From positions 8,432,001 through 8,496,000 of the forward strand of contig NZ_CP130720.1 in the NCBI RefSeq assembly GCF_035984415.1: a stretch of 64,000 nt of DNA, read 5' to 3'. Positions 42,029 through 51,327 of the stretch are shown one piece after another (the stretch's first letter is position 1; the number at the start of each line of letters is the position of its first letter). The notes under the pieces were generated by a model. The model ran no database searches, had not been told where the DNA came from, and worked only from the letters and a program-made list of their open reading frames with translations. A program made the position numbers and the translations under genes. The stretch comes from Streptomyces sp. NBC_01296. GTDB taxonomy: Bacteria; Actinomycetota; Actinomycetes; Streptomycetales; Streptomycetaceae.

Positions 42029-43069
42029 TCAGTCGGAATCCCGAGTCCGCCCCTGCCCGTCCGCGGGGCGATCAGCCGTACGCATCCCGGCGGGGGGCAT
42101 TCGCGGGCCGGGGTGGTGGCCGGGGCCGGTGGGCGGGCCTCCCAGGGGTGTGGGTGAGAGGTCTGCCGGTTCCTCGCCCGTTTCGAGGAGGGTGTCGGCG
42201 GCGCCGACGATCAGCGGGTCGGGCCTGCCGACGGCCGCCTCGTCCTTGCTGGTGTAGTCCAGACGCCACAGCAGGCTGCGCATCGCCTCCAGCCTCCCGC
42301 GCCGTTTGTCGTTGGTCTTGACCACGGTCCAGGGTGCGTGGGCGGTGTCGGTGGCGCGAAACATCTCGATCTTGGCGGTGGTGTAGGCGTCCCAACGGTC
42401 CAGGGACGCCACATCGGTGGATGAGAGCTTCCACTGGCGTACGGGGTCGACCTGGCGGATCGCGAAGCGGGTGCGCTGTTCGGCGCGGGAGACCGAGAAC
42501 CAGAACTTGATCAGCAGGATGCCGTCCTCGACGAGCATCGCTTCGAAGGCCGGACACTGGCGGAGGAATCGCTGGTACTCGACCACGGTGCAGAATCCCA
42601 TGACCTTCTCTACGCCGGCGCGGTTGTACCAGGAACGGTCGAAGAAGACGATCTCCCCGCGATCGGGCAGGTGCGCGATGTAGCGCTGGAAGTACCACTG
42701 GCCGGCTTCCCGCTCGCTCGGCTTGTCCAGGGCGACGATCCGTGCGCCACGGGGGTTGAGCCGTTCCGTGAAACGCTGGATGGTGCCGCCTTTGCCCGCC
42801 GCGTCCCTGCCCTCGCAGATCACCACCACGCGGGCCCCGGTGTCCTTGACCCAGCGCTGCAGCTTCAGCAGTTCGATCTGCAGGATCCGCTTCGTCCGCT
42901 CGTACTCCGACCGCCGGACCTTCCGGTCGTAGGGGTAGTTCTCGCGCCAGGTCCGGATCGGCGCTCCGGATCCGTCCAGCAACACCGGCTGCTCCGGCCG
43001 TGTCGCGTCCACGCTCAGACCCGCGAGCAGCCCCGCCTCGGGCAGCGAGCCGCGCTGTTCTTCGTTCAT
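42029..43069 (-). CDS. ppk2: Polyphosphate kinase 2
   Basis: A 346-residue PPK2 protein. The Walker A-like GRDAAGKGG is at residues 87-95. The lid and substrate segments are ERLNPRGARIVALDKPSERE, FFDRSWYNRAGVEKVMGF and LIKFWFSVSRAEQRTRF. The C-terminal SSTDVASLDRWDAYTTAKIE and WTVVKTNDKRRGRLEAMRSL are conserved in single-domain PPK2s that use polyphosphate to make GTP or ATP from the diphosphate. A 50-residue Pro/Gly-rich tail is unusual and may be recent read-on. The ATG is at 43069. It stands alone; the next genes are small and unrelated. Confidence 0.94.
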   Translation of the reverse strand: MNEEQRGSLPEAGLLAGLSVDATRPEQPVLLDGSGAPIRTWRENYPYDRKVRRSEYERTKRILQIELLKLQRWVKDTGARVVVICEGRDAAGKGGTIQRFTERLNPRGARIVALDKPSEREAGQWYFQRYIAHLPDRGEIVFFDRSWYNRAGVEKVMGFCTVVEYQRFLRQCPAFEAMLVEDGILLIKFWFSVSRAEQRTRFAIRQVDPVRQWKLSSTDVASLDRWDAYTTAKIEMFRATDTAHAPWTVVKTNDKRRGRLEAMRSLLWRLDYTSKDEAAVGRPDPLIVGAADTLLETGEEPADLSPTPLGGPPTGPGHHPGPRMPPAGMRTADRPADGQGRTRDSD

Positions 43070-43183
43070 GTCCTGCGTGTACCCGCCACACGGTCTTGAT
43101 GCCTCGAGCGGTGGGCTACCGCCGGTGGACGCGGAGGCCCGACGCAGTCGCTCCGGCGGTGTCCGGAGAGCCGCTGAGCGGCA

Positions 43184-43429
43184 CTACTGAGGCCAGTCGC
43201 GCTCCGGGTCGGGCCGGTCGATCTCATCCCGCTTGAGTGCATGGGCGGTCCTGGTCCTGTGTTCGTTGGCCCTGGCCACCCGCTCCGCGTCTGCAGGCGG
43301 CTGTTCCCCGGTGCCCGTGCGTGAGGGGACTCCGGGCGTCCGCCCGTGCTCGTCCGCGGTGCCGCCTTCGTGCTGCATCCGAGGCCGCCGTACCGCCGCC
43401 CTGTCGCTGTTTTCGCGCGCGCCACCCAT
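43184..43429 (-). CDS. Small hydrophilic hypothetical protein
   Basis: An 81-residue disordered, charged protein (MGGARENSDRAAVRRPRMQH, then RVARANEHRTRTAHALKRDE). The very strong ribosome site AAGGAGG before the ATG at 43429 is the main evidence. There is no domain. It lies 114 bp upstream of PPK2 on the same strand and may share its transcript. Confidence 0.6.
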   Translation of the reverse strand: MGGARENSDRAAVRRPRMQHEGGTADEHGRTPGVPSRTGTGEQPPADAERVARANEHRTRTAHALKRDEIDRPDPERDWPQ

Positions 43430-43625
43430 GGGCGCACCTCCTTCTTTCCCGCTCGTCGAGCTCCAAGGCTCGCGCAGCCCTGCTCCGGCCGCCGACCGCA
43501 GGTCTGCCGTACACCTACCCGGTCACGCACGCTCGAGACATCCGCGCGGCCGCGCCCCGACCTCCCGGTCGGGGCTCGCGGCACGTCAACCACCCTCCCG
43601 GCGAGCTCCGCCGTACGCTCGCGAG

Positions 43626-43940
43626 ATGACCGGGAACGAGATCAAACTCAAGGCCATCGCGGCCCTCACGGGTGTGCGCAGCGGTATCGGAACCGACTAC
43701 GTCTCCTCGCTGCTCGGTGAGGTGACGCCGTCGGAGTTCCTCGTGCCTGCCGAAGCTGATGCAGCAGAGATCGGATTCGCCATGCTGGATCAGCTGTCCG
43801 GGCCCCTCAGCGCCCTGATCAGCGGCTTCGTGCTGGCCTTCGAGGCCGTCGCGGACGCATTCGACGAGACGGAGTCGGGGACGTCTGCGCAGGAGATCCT
43901 GCAGGAGCTCGCCCTGCAGCTCGCGAGTGAATCCGACTGA
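43626..43940 (+). CDS. Hypothetical protein, 104 aa
   Basis: A 104-residue acidic helical protein. It starts with EIKLKAIAALTGVRSGIGTD, has a middle hydrophobic stretch (SGPLSALISGFVLAFEAVAD), and ends with SAQEILQELALQLASESD. The ATG is at 43626 with a poor ribosome site. Bias is good. The hydrophobic segment contains acidic residues and is probably an amphipathic helix rather than a membrane span. The family is unknown. The 267 bp after it hold nothing supported. Confidence 0.5.
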   Translation: MTGNEIKLKAIAALTGVRSGIGTDYVSSLLGEVTPSEFLVPAEADAAEIGFAMLDQLSGPLSALISGFVLAFEAVADAFDETESGTSAQEILQELALQLASESD

Positions 43941-44207
43941 TCCAACCGGCTGCCCGCAGCAGTACCGGGCTGCCCGACCGCTCATCCGCAGGCATCCACG
44001 GAAGGAACAGCACGGCTGGTCTCCGGATGTCGACAGTACGCACACGGAGGACAACCCGAGCGCCCGCCATTCCTCAACCCGATCATCGTCCCCGGTCGGT
44101 CGTCTCGGCCGCATCAGCGCCCCGACGCGACGCAATGGTCCAGGTCTCCTGCCCTGGGCGGTCCGCCGGGCCTCGGCGCGTGCCGCGGCCCGGCGAACCG
44201 GGTCAGG

Positions 44208-44926
44208 TCAGGTGAGGTGCCGGGCGAAGAAATTCAGTGAGCTGTCCAGTTCGAAGGAAGGCACGTCCCCGTGCTTGCCGGGGTTGGCGTGCAGCGTCTT
44301 CTCGGCCGAAGAGAGGGCGTCGAACAGGGCCAGGCTCTGGTCACGGGGGACCATCTGGTCGTCCCACTGGACGAGGAACTGTACGGGGACGGTGACCCGC
44401 GCGGCGTCCTCGGCCAGCCCGTACGCCCCCAGCAGGCCGAGCACTGCGGCGCGGATGCGTGGTTCCGCGGTGATGAGGGGGATGCCGAGTCCGCAGCCCA
44501 TGGACATGCCGCAGTAGCCCACGGGGCCGGTGCCGACCTGGTCGAGGCGCTGGACCGCGGTCAGCACCGCCTGCCAATCCGCGACGGTCTGACCGGCCAG
44601 ATGGCCGTGCAAGCCGGCGACCAGTGCGCCCGGATTTCCGCCCGCGGCCATGCCGGTCCGCATCTCGGCCAGGATCCGTTCGAACTCCTCGCCCCTGGGC
44701 CGGTCTCCGTGACAGGGCGCGTCGATGGCGACGACCGCGAACCCCTCCGCGGCGTAGCGGCGGGCGCGGGAGACGATGCCGGGGGCCGCCTTGTGCTGCC
44801 CGCCGCCGTGACCCAGGAGGATCAGGGGACGGGGCCCGCCGGCGTCCACAGCACGCCGGGGATCTCGTCGAGGGTGAAGAACTGTTCGGTGACGCCGTCC
44901 GACGACGTCTGGGAAGTGAAGCGCAT
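44208..44926 (-). pseudogene. Alpha/beta hydrolase with a 5' frameshift
   Basis: The first 31 codons (from ATG at 44926, MRFTSQTSSDGVTEQFFTLD, then EIPGVLWTPAG) lie in one frame; from GPRPLILLGHGGGQHK near 44840 the protein continues in the next frame to 44208. One added base in the G/C run at about 44840 restores the normal family N-terminus. The body is complete: oxyanion LLGHGGG, nucleophile elbow GYCGMSMGCG, acid in VQWDDQMVP, and His in GKHGDVP. It could be re-initiated from GTG at 44849, be inactive, or reflect a sequencing error. It is related to dienelactone-hydrolase-like esterases. Confidence 0.7.
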
Positions 44927-45175
44927 CAGCGTTTCGAGCCTTTCGGGGTGCCTTGTGCGGGCGCTCCCTAGGCCTTGTGTGAGAGGGAGCCCCGACCGGT
45001 CACAGCGTTGATCGGACTCACCTCCTCGGACTCGTACGTGGTTTACGGCGGTGCCGAAGGTATCACAGTGATCGTCATCCACAACGGCGCTTTTCGCGAC
45101 GCGGACGTGAGGAGCGGGACCGAGGCGGGCGTTGAACTGGCTGGGGGGTATGGCGGGTTGAGCGAGAGGGGCGAA

Positions 45176-45212
45176 GCCGGTGGGCCGACGGCGGTGCCAC
45201 CGGCCCACCGGC
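45176..45212. terminator. Hairpin after the GNAT gene
   Basis: A perfect 11-bp stem (GCCGGTGGGCC and its complement) with a 15-base loop, ending four bases before the stop of the minus-strand GNAT gene. Confidence 0.7.
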
Positions 45213-45215
45213 CGT

Positions 45216-45752
45216 CTACTGGCGAAGGTTGTGCTGTGTGGCTCCGAAGCGGGCCACGCTTGCGGCGTCTTCGGCCGGGGTGGTGTCGTACCGCTCGAAG
45301 CCGGACTTCTCCAGCACGCGGACGGAGGCCGGATTCGACAGTTCCACGCCGGCGGTCACGGTGTGGACGCCGGGCGCGGTGAGGGCGAAGGCGGCGAGCG
45401 CCCGGGTGGCCTCGGTGGCGTAGCCCCGGCCGCGTCGGGAGGCGACGACGCCGTACCCGAGTTCGAGTGCCCCCTCGGAGGGCGGCCAGAACAGGCCGAT
45501 GGAGCCGACGACGATACCGGTGTCCCGCTCGATGATCAGCCGGTGGCCGAAGCTGCCGAGCCAGGCGGGGTTGTCGTCGAGGAGGCCCGCGATGACGCTG
45601 TCGCCTTCGGAGGGGAAGTCTTCGGCCCAGTCGGCCCGCCGGACGCTGCCTTCGCTGTGGCGGACGGCGCGGGCCTCGGACGCGGTCCAGGTGCGCAGGC
45701 AGAGCCGCTCGGTGGTCAGTTCGGAGAGGTCCTCGGAAGAAGAGGAATGCAC
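45216..45752 (-). CDS. GNAT family N-acetyltransferase
   Basis: A 178-residue RimJ/RimL-like acetyltransferase. The start is LTTERLCLRTWTASEARAVR; a central IVVGSIGLFWPPSEGALELG precedes the acetyl-CoA loop VVASRRGRGYATEATRALAA, followed by ELSNPASVRVLEKSGFERY. The substrate is unknown. The start at 45752 is the only one that includes the first strand. The 303 bp upstream hold no gene. Confidence 0.9.
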   Translation of the reverse strand: MHSSSSEDLSELTTERLCLRTWTASEARAVRHSEGSVRRADWAEDFPSEGDSVIAGLLDDNPAWLGSFGHRLIIERDTGIVVGSIGLFWPPSEGALELGYGVVASRRGRGYATEATRALAAFALTAPGVHTVTAGVELSNPASVRVLEKSGFERYDTTPAEDAASVARFGATQHNLRQ

Positions 45753-46055
45753 GTGTGACTCCTGGTCATGGGAACGACCCGGACCGCGTTGCGTCGCTCC
45801 AGCGCGCGGACCGGAAGAGGGTGTGCCGAGGAAGGCCGCTGACGGCCATATTCATCAACCTCCCTGTACCAGAGCCGTGTTCACGCGCTTGCCGCGCCGA
45901 GGTGACCGTTCCAGACCGGGCGCAGAGCCCCAGGCTCAGGCCGGGTTACGTCGGTGCCTGCCCATGGCCGGACGGGCTTGCGCACGCTCGTCCCGTCCTT
46001 GGATCGGGCCCCCAAACCTCGGCGCGTCGAGCCCAGCCGGCGGCTGACCGCCCGC

Positions 46056-46820
46056 TCACCGCTTGCGGGCGGTCACCAGGGCGAAGGAAAGGTGTTCCCC
46101 GCGGTCCTCGGTGAGCATGTCGATCACCGGCCGGTTGGTCCTGTCGCCGTCCGGCTGGAGTTCGGCGCACGCCCGCGCCCACAGCAGCCAGTCCCGCCAG
46201 GCGTCCTCCTGGAGCCGCGCGGAAGTGACGTCCACCAGTTCGGTGATCTCCCACTGGAAGCGCCACCATTGCGCCGTGTGCCAGGCGATCGCCTCCCAGC
46301 CGACCACGCGCTTGATGTGGGGCGGGATCACGCCGAGGTCGCGGACCTCCCGGGTCATGGCGGGGGTGGCAACACCCAACTGGCCGCCGGGGCGAAGGAA
46401 GCGGGTCAGGTAGGGCAGGTAGCCGTCGGCGGTGCCGAAGTACTCGAACGCGTCGATGCTCACGATCGCGTCGAAGCTCTCCGGCTCGAACGGCAGGGCG
46501 TGCGCCTCAGCCTGCACCGCTGACACTCGGTCGCCTACGCCCGCCTCGGCGAAGACGGCGGCCGCGTCCTCGGCGGGTATCCACCAGTCGGCGGCGACGA
46601 CATCCACGCCGAACTCCCGGGCGAGGAAGACGGACGTGGCGCCCTTGCCGGAGCCGAGGTCGAGGACCCGCATCCCGGGGCGCAGATCGAGGTCCCGGGC
46701 CAGGTCCTCCAGTAGCCACAACGGGTTCGGGCCCATGTCGAGGCCGACGAGCCAGGCCGGGTCGTAACGGGATGAGCGCGGGTAACGGTCGGGCCGCACA
46801 AGGTCATTCAAAGCAGTCAC
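46056..46820 (-). CDS. SAM-dependent class I methyltransferase
   Basis: A methyltransferase of about 254 residues. Motif I is VLDLGSGKGATSVFLAREFG. The motif II region is FDAIVSIDAFEYFGTADGYL and motif III is RFLRPGGQLGVATPAM. Later IAWHTAQWWRFQWEITELVD resembles the family of small-molecule methyltransferases with W-x-x-x-W-x-x-T. The start is uncertain: GTG at 46820 or TTG at 46832. The methyl acceptor is unknown. It stands alone between a GNAT gene and IS21 debris. Confidence 0.87.
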   Translation of the reverse strand: MTALNDLVRPDRYPRSSRYDPAWLVGLDMGPNPLWLLEDLARDLDLRPGMRVLDLGSGKGATSVFLAREFGVDVVAADWWIPAEDAAAVFAEAGVGDRVSAVQAEAHALPFEPESFDAIVSIDAFEYFGTADGYLPYLTRFLRPGGQLGVATPAMTREVRDLGVIPPHIKRVVGWEAIAWHTAQWWRFQWEITELVDVTSARLQEDAWRDWLLWARACAELQPDGDRTNRPVIDMLTEDRGEHLSFALVTARKR

Positions 46821-46978
46821 GGCCGAACTCAAGCCCGTGGCCCGGCTGGGCGCAAATCTTTATCATCGGCCGCTTGGGGGTCGCCGACGACGTCGGCTCG
46901 CCGTCCCTCATCGTCCCTCCGGCGCGCCCACAGGAGAGCCACGGAGGCCCGGCCGCCATTGGCTGATCTCGTACAAGG

Positions 46979-47574
46979 GGTCAGGCTCCGGTGCGGCTGA
47001 TCGGCAGGACGGTCCGCGCGATGCTGCACGCCTCCGAGCTGGTGGTCCACGACGGCCGCGAGGAAGTCGCCCGGCACGAACGCCTGATTGCCAAGGGCGG
47101 ATGCCGCCTCGACCTGGACCACTACCTGGAGGCACTCGCGCGCAAGCCCGGCGCGCTGCCGGGAGCGACCGCGCTCGATCAAGCTCGCTCCGCGGGCAGA
47201 TTCCCCCCGGTCCATGACGCCTGGTGGGCGGCGGCAGTCAAGGCCCACGGAGAACGCGACGGCACCCGCGCGCTGATCGAGGTTCTCCTGCTCGGCCGCC
47301 ACCTGCCCCACGAACACCTGGTCACCGGCCTCGCGGCGGCCCTTAAGACGGGGCGCTGACCGCGGACGCCATCGTACTTGAAGCCCGCAAGGCGGCGGAA
47401 GGAGACGGCCATAGCCAAGAGGAACCCCTGCTGACCACGGCTGGCCGGTCCAATGTCACGTCTCTGGCCTCACGCCGCTTGGCTCACCTGCCGCCCGACA
47501 AGCGGCCGCTTCCCTCGGTCGCCCACTACGACCAGCTGCTGCGACTGCGTCGGCCGGACCGGCCCAACCCCTGA
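46979..47574 (+). pseudogene. istA: IS21 IstA transposase, C-terminal fragment
   Basis: The plus strand reads PVRLIGRTVRAMLHASELVV, GREEVARHERLIAKGGCRLD, LDHYLEALARKPGALPGATA and PVHDAWWAAAVKAHG. After a frameshift near 47355 it reads ADAIVLEARKAAEGDGHSQE and LASRRLAHLPPDKRPLPSVA to a stop at 47574. This is the last third of IstA. The HTH and DDE parts are gone. It sits directly before an IstB fragment, the natural order in IS21. Confidence 0.82.
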
Positions 47575-47599
47575 AGGAGAAGGACTGTGACCTTCCCCC

Positions 47600-47896
47600 G
47601 CCAAGTGTGGATGGATCAAGAAGAGCCTGCCGCTCTGCCTCATCGGCGACTCCGGAACCGGCAAATCCCACCTGTTGATCGCCCTCGGCACCGAAGCCGC
47701 GATGGCTGGCTTCCGGGTCAAGTACGTCCTGGCGACGAAGCTGGTCAACGAGCTCGTTGAGGCCGCCGACGAGAAGCAGCTGACCGAGACCATCGCCCGC
47801 TACTGGAGCCGAACTCCTCTTCCAAGTTCTGACCGAACGGGAGGAAAAGAACAGCGTGGCGATCGCCTCGAACGAATCCTTCAGCGGCTGGACAAA
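47600..47896 (+). pseudogene. istB: IS21 IstB ATPase, internally deleted fragment
   Basis: The frame reads WIKKSLPLCLIGDSGTGKSH with the Walker A, LLIALGTEAAMAGFRVKYVL and ATKLVNELVEAADEKQL. After a deletion that removes the Walker B region it reads ELLFQVLTEREEKNSVAIAS and NESFSGW in a different frame. About 95 N-terminal residues and the C-terminus are missing. The segment is closely related to the IstB remnant at 59899-60495 on the other strand. Confidence 0.82.
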
Positions 47897-48291
47897 CCCC
47901 GGAAGACCCGGGCGGGGGTGATGGTGCCGTCCAGACGGGGGCCAGCAGTTCGCGGATGTAGGCGCGGGCGGGGCTGGCGCCTGCGCCAGGGTGATGTTGC
48001 GCATGAACTCGGCCGGGCCGATCGGCCCCTGCTCGTACTGGGACACGCCCAGGCGGCTGATGGTGCCACCGTCCAGGACCGCGCTGAGCGCGGCGCCCAG
48101 GGCCGGACGGGTGCCGGCGGCGTCGATCACCTTGTCCACGCCGCCGGTCACCTCGCGGATACGGGCGATGCCCTCCGCACCGCGCTCGGCGCCGACGTCG
48201 GTGGCGCCGAACTCCCGACCCAGCGCGGTGCGGGCTTCGTGGCGGCCGGCGAGCACGATCCGCAACTCGGATGGTTTGGGCGTACGCCCGT
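47897..48291 (-). pseudogene. Zinc-type alcohol dehydrogenase fragment
   Basis: The minus strand reads LAGRHEARTALGREFGATDV, AERGAEGIARIREVTGGVDK, VIDAAGTRPALGAALSAVLD and GGTISRLGVSQYEQGPIGPA. This is the nucleotide-binding half of a medium-chain dehydrogenase. The GroES-like half with the zinc ligands is missing, and the C-terminal end breaks into other frames at the IstB junction. It is a relative, not a copy, of the intact dehydrogenase at 49285. Confidence 0.75.
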
Positions 48292-49067
48292 TCACGGTTG
48301 TCGAGCCGAGGTATGGACTTCGTGCGTCGCGGCCCAGGAGGCGAGCAGACGTAGTCCCTCTTCGGAGGCTGAGCCGGGTTCGGCGGTGTAGATGGTGAGG
48401 GTGAGGCCGGGTTCTGCGGCCGTCTCCAGGCCCTCGTAGGCGAGGGTGAGGTCGCCGACGGTGTGGTGGTGGAAGCGTTTGGTGCCGGTGCCGTGGTGGC
48501 AGACGTTATGGGCGCCCCAGCGGGTGCGGAAGTCGTCGCTGCGGGTGGAGAGCTCGCCGACGAGGTCGTGGAGTTCCTTGTTGTGCGGGTTGCGACCCGC
48601 ATCGGTGCGCAGGATGGCGACGGCGACGTCCGCGGCCTGGTCCCAGTCGGGGGAGAACCGGTGCGAGGCGGGGTCGAGGAAGTTGAAGCGGGCCAGGTTG
48701 GCCTGGTTGCAGGGTGCGGCGTAGACGTCGTCGCTGGTTGGCGGCGAGGAGGTCCATGCGGCCGTTGCGGACGAAGGCGGGGCCGGCGGTGACGGCGTCG
48801 GAGCCGTCGGCGGCGTGGGCGAGGTTCAGCAGGTGGGCGCGTTCGGCGCGCGGGCGACGGCTTCGAGGACGGCCGGGGAGACGCCGGCGAGGTTGCCGCG
48901 CTCCAGCTTGGCGTAGTACTCCACGCTCACGTCGGCCAGGGCGGCGACCTCGCTGCGGCGCAGGCCGGGCACGCGCCGCCGGCTGCCGGCGGGCAGGCCT
49001 GCCCGCTCGAGGTGATCTTCGCGCGCCGCGAGGTGAGGAACGCGCGGACCTCTGCTTGGCTGTCCAC
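48292..49067 (-). pseudogene. MmyB-type XRE regulator broken by frameshifts
   Basis: From GTG at 49067 the N-terminal HTH reads GSRRRVPGLRRSEVAALADV and SVEYYAKLERGNLAGVSPAV. A second frame gives ERAHLLNLAHAADGSD and NGRMDLLAANQ. A third frame carries the ligand-binding domain: NQANLARFNFLDPASHRFSP, DWDQAADVAVAILRTDAGRN and RTRWGAHNVCHHGTGTKRFH, ending at 48292. The regulator family normally controls a divergent reductase; the intact alcohol dehydrogenase at 49285 is divergent here and is a likely former target. Confidence 0.8.
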
Positions 49068-49284
49068 GTCCTCGACGGTACGTCCCGCACGCGGCCATAG
49101 GGATGTACTGGCAGTACACCCCTTGATGGTGTCTCGCTGCGCACACCGGGAGCGGGTTACCTGGATGACGTGGTGCTTTCCGCTTGGTCATCTCGGCGGC
49201 GCGGACAGCCCGCACCCGTTCCTGTACTCGGCGGCGGCCCCGGGCATCCGGTGCCGTGCGCCTCGGCACGTAAGGATCTTCCGT

Positions 49285-50301
49285 ATGCGCGGCGCAGTGA
49301 TTCATGCTCCCGGAGACGTCCGCTTCGAGTCGCTGGACGACCCCAAGCTCCTCCACCCGACCGATGCGATCATCCGGACGGCCGTGACCTGTGTGTGCGG
49401 CTCGGACCTGTGGCCCTACCGCGGCGCGGAGCCGATCGGCGACCCGCACCCGATGGGCCACGAGTACGTCGGCTTCGTCGAGGAGGTCGGCTCCGAGGTC
49501 ACCTCGGTGCGGCCGGGCCAGTTCGTCATCGGCTCCTTCGCCACCTCCGACAACACCTGCGCGAACTGCCTGGGCGGCTTCCAGTCGAACTGCCTGCACC
49601 GCGAGTTCATGTCCACCTGCCAGGCCGACTCTGTGCGCATCCCCAACGCCCAGGGCACCCTGGTCGCCACCGACGAGGTGCCGGGCGAGGAGCTGTGGCC
49701 GAGCCTGCTGGCCGTCTCCGACGTCATGGGCACCGGCTGGTGGGCCGCGGACGCCGCCGAGGTGAAGCCCGGCTCGACCGCCGTGGTGGTCGGGGACGGT
49801 GCGGTCGGCCTGTGCGCGGTGATCGCGGCGAAGGAGAGGGGCGCGGAGCGGATCATCGCCATGTCCCGCCACGCGAGCCGGCAGAAGCTCGCGCGGGAGT
49901 TCGGTGCGACCGACATCGTCACCGAGCGCGGCGACGAGGGCGTCGCCCGGATCAAGGAGCTGACCGGCGGGATCGGCGCCGACAGCGTGCTGGAGTGCGT
50001 CGGCACCGCCCAGGCCATGCAGCAGGCCCTGCACTCCGCCCGCCCCGGCGGCAACGTCGGCTTCGTCGGGGTTCCCCACGGCGTTTCCGTTGACGGGCAG
50101 GAGCTGTTCTTCTCCCACGTCGGCCTGCGCGGCGGCCCCGCACCCGTACGCCGCTACCTGCCCGACCTCATCGACCGCGTCCTTTCCGGCCGCATCGACC
50201 CGGGCAAGGTCTTCGACCTCACCCTTCCCCTGGAGCAGGTCGCCGACGGCTACCGGGCGATGGACGAGCGCCGCGCCATCAAGGCCCTCCTCAAGCCCTG
50301 A
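49285..50301 (+). CDS. Zinc-dependent alcohol dehydrogenase family protein
   Basis: A 338-residue medium-chain dehydrogenase. The catalytic zinc site has VTCVCGSDLWPYRGAEP and MGHEYVG. The structural zinc region is TCANCLGGFQSNC, which has fewer Cys than the four-Cys form. The nucleotide fold is AVVVGDGAVGLCAVIAA. C-terminal VLSGRIDPGKVFDLTLPLEQ is family-typical. It should oxidise or reduce a small alcohol or aldehyde with NAD(P). AAGGA precedes the ATG at 49285. The broken MmyB-type regulator lies divergent upstream. The frame continues after the stop into a cupin fragment. Confidence 0.92.
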   Translation: MRGAVIHAPGDVRFESLDDPKLLHPTDAIIRTAVTCVCGSDLWPYRGAEPIGDPHPMGHEYVGFVEEVGSEVTSVRPGQFVIGSFATSDNTCANCLGGFQSNCLHREFMSTCQADSVRIPNAQGTLVATDEVPGEELWPSLLAVSDVMGTGWWAADAAEVKPGSTAVVVGDGAVGLCAVIAAKERGAERIIAMSRHASRQKLAREFGATDIVTERGDEGVARIKELTGGIGADSVLECVGTAQAMQQALHSARPGGNVGFVGVPHGVSVDGQELFFSHVGLRGGPAPVRRYLPDLIDRVLSGRIDPGKVFDLTLPLEQVADGYRAMDERRAIKALLKP

Positions 50302-50598
50302 CCCCTGCCGCCACCCCGTCCCGGCGCCCGCACCCACTGGCACCGCCACCCGCTGGGCCAGACCGTCTTCGTTACCGAAGGCTTCGGCCTGTGCCAGCGC
50401 CGCGGCGGGCCGGTCGAGGTCATCCGGCCCGGCGACCGCGTCCTGTTCGAAGCCGACGAGGAGCACTGGCACGGCGCCGCCCCGAACCGGCTCATGGTCC
50501 ACCTGGCCATCAACGAAGGCGACGACACCCACGACGTCGTGCACTGGCCGCGCCCCGTCACCGACGCCGAGCACGCCACCGCCCCGGCCACCAGCTGA
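50302..50598 (+). pseudogene. Cupin-domain fragment, N-terminus lost
   Basis: In the same frame as the dehydrogenase and directly after its stop codon, the sequence reads PGARTHWHRHPLGQTVFVTE with the first cupin motif (HxH), then CQRRGGPVEVIRPGDRVLFE and EEHWHGAAPNRLMVHLA with the second motif. A stop comes at 50598. The first 35-40 residues of a normal cupin are missing and there is no start codon. Intact relatives are small manganese or iron cupins often fused or adjacent to carboxymuconolactone decarboxylases. Confidence 0.75.
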
Positions 50599-50599
50599 A

Positions 50600-50950
50600 C
50601 CACCGGCCCGGCCACCCCCGCCAACGCGCCCCGTCACCACCGCGTTCGTGTTGGGCGGCTCGCGACGGCCGACCGAGCACAGAGACAGGCCCTGACCTCG
50701 GCGCGGACCACCTCCGCGTACAACACCGGCATCGCCGCCGCCTCCGCGCGCGCCGGCCAAGCCCGCGCCTCCTCCCTCGGCGGAGTGGGCCCGCCCTGGT
50801 CGGTGCCGCCATCGAGGGGTTGACCACCCGGCCGCCGCTGACCGCTCTGGCCGTCTCCGCCAGACGCAGGACGACCCGCATCGTCGCCCACGCAGGTCTC
50901 GGCGCCGCTGAGGCGACGTTGACGCGGTCCTGAACCGTCGTAGCGCTGAT
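50600..50950. other. Stretch without a supported gene
   Basis: Arg/Pro-rich noise in all frames. One plus-strand piece near 50770-50920 (GVGPALVGAAIEGL, then LTALAVSARR) may be debris of an unknown gene. Confidence 0.35.
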
Positions 50951-50951
50951 G

Positions 50952-51261
50952 CCACTTCGCCCTCACCGGGCCGCCGCTCAAGCTCGTCCTCATCGAGGGC
51001 CAGGCGGGGGAGGAGACCCGCCTGGACCACCTCGGCGTCGAGGTCGCCTCCACCGAGGAGGTCGACGCCGCGGCCGGGCGCCTCAGGGAAGCGGGATTGG
51101 CCACGTCCGAGGAGTACGGCACCACGTGCTGCCACGCCGTCCAGGACAAGGTGTGGGTCACCGGCCCCGGCAACGAGCCGTGGAAGGTGTACGTGGTCAA
51201 TGCCGATGCCGATGCCGGGGCCGCATGGTGCGGGGGCTCCCGGGACGCGGCGTGCTGCTGA
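50952..51261 (+). pseudogene. ArsI/CadI-type VOC protein, N-terminus lost
   Basis: The frame reads HFALTGPPLKLVLIEGQAGE, ETRLDHLGVEVASTEEVDAA, TTCCHAVQDKVWVTGPGNEP and WKVYVVNADADA, to a stop at 51261. The TCC-Y/H-A-x-Q-D-K and P-W-E/K-V-Y-V motifs are those of ArsI/CadI heavy-metal-resistance VOC proteins, including the paired cysteines. The first 35 residues with one metal ligand are absent, so it is inactive as it stands. Confidence 0.75.
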
Positions 51262-51327
51262 CGCGCTCGACGGAGCGGCGCGGCCGGCCTGCGCGTCGTT
51301 GATGTGACCGAGCGCCCGTTCCGCCCG

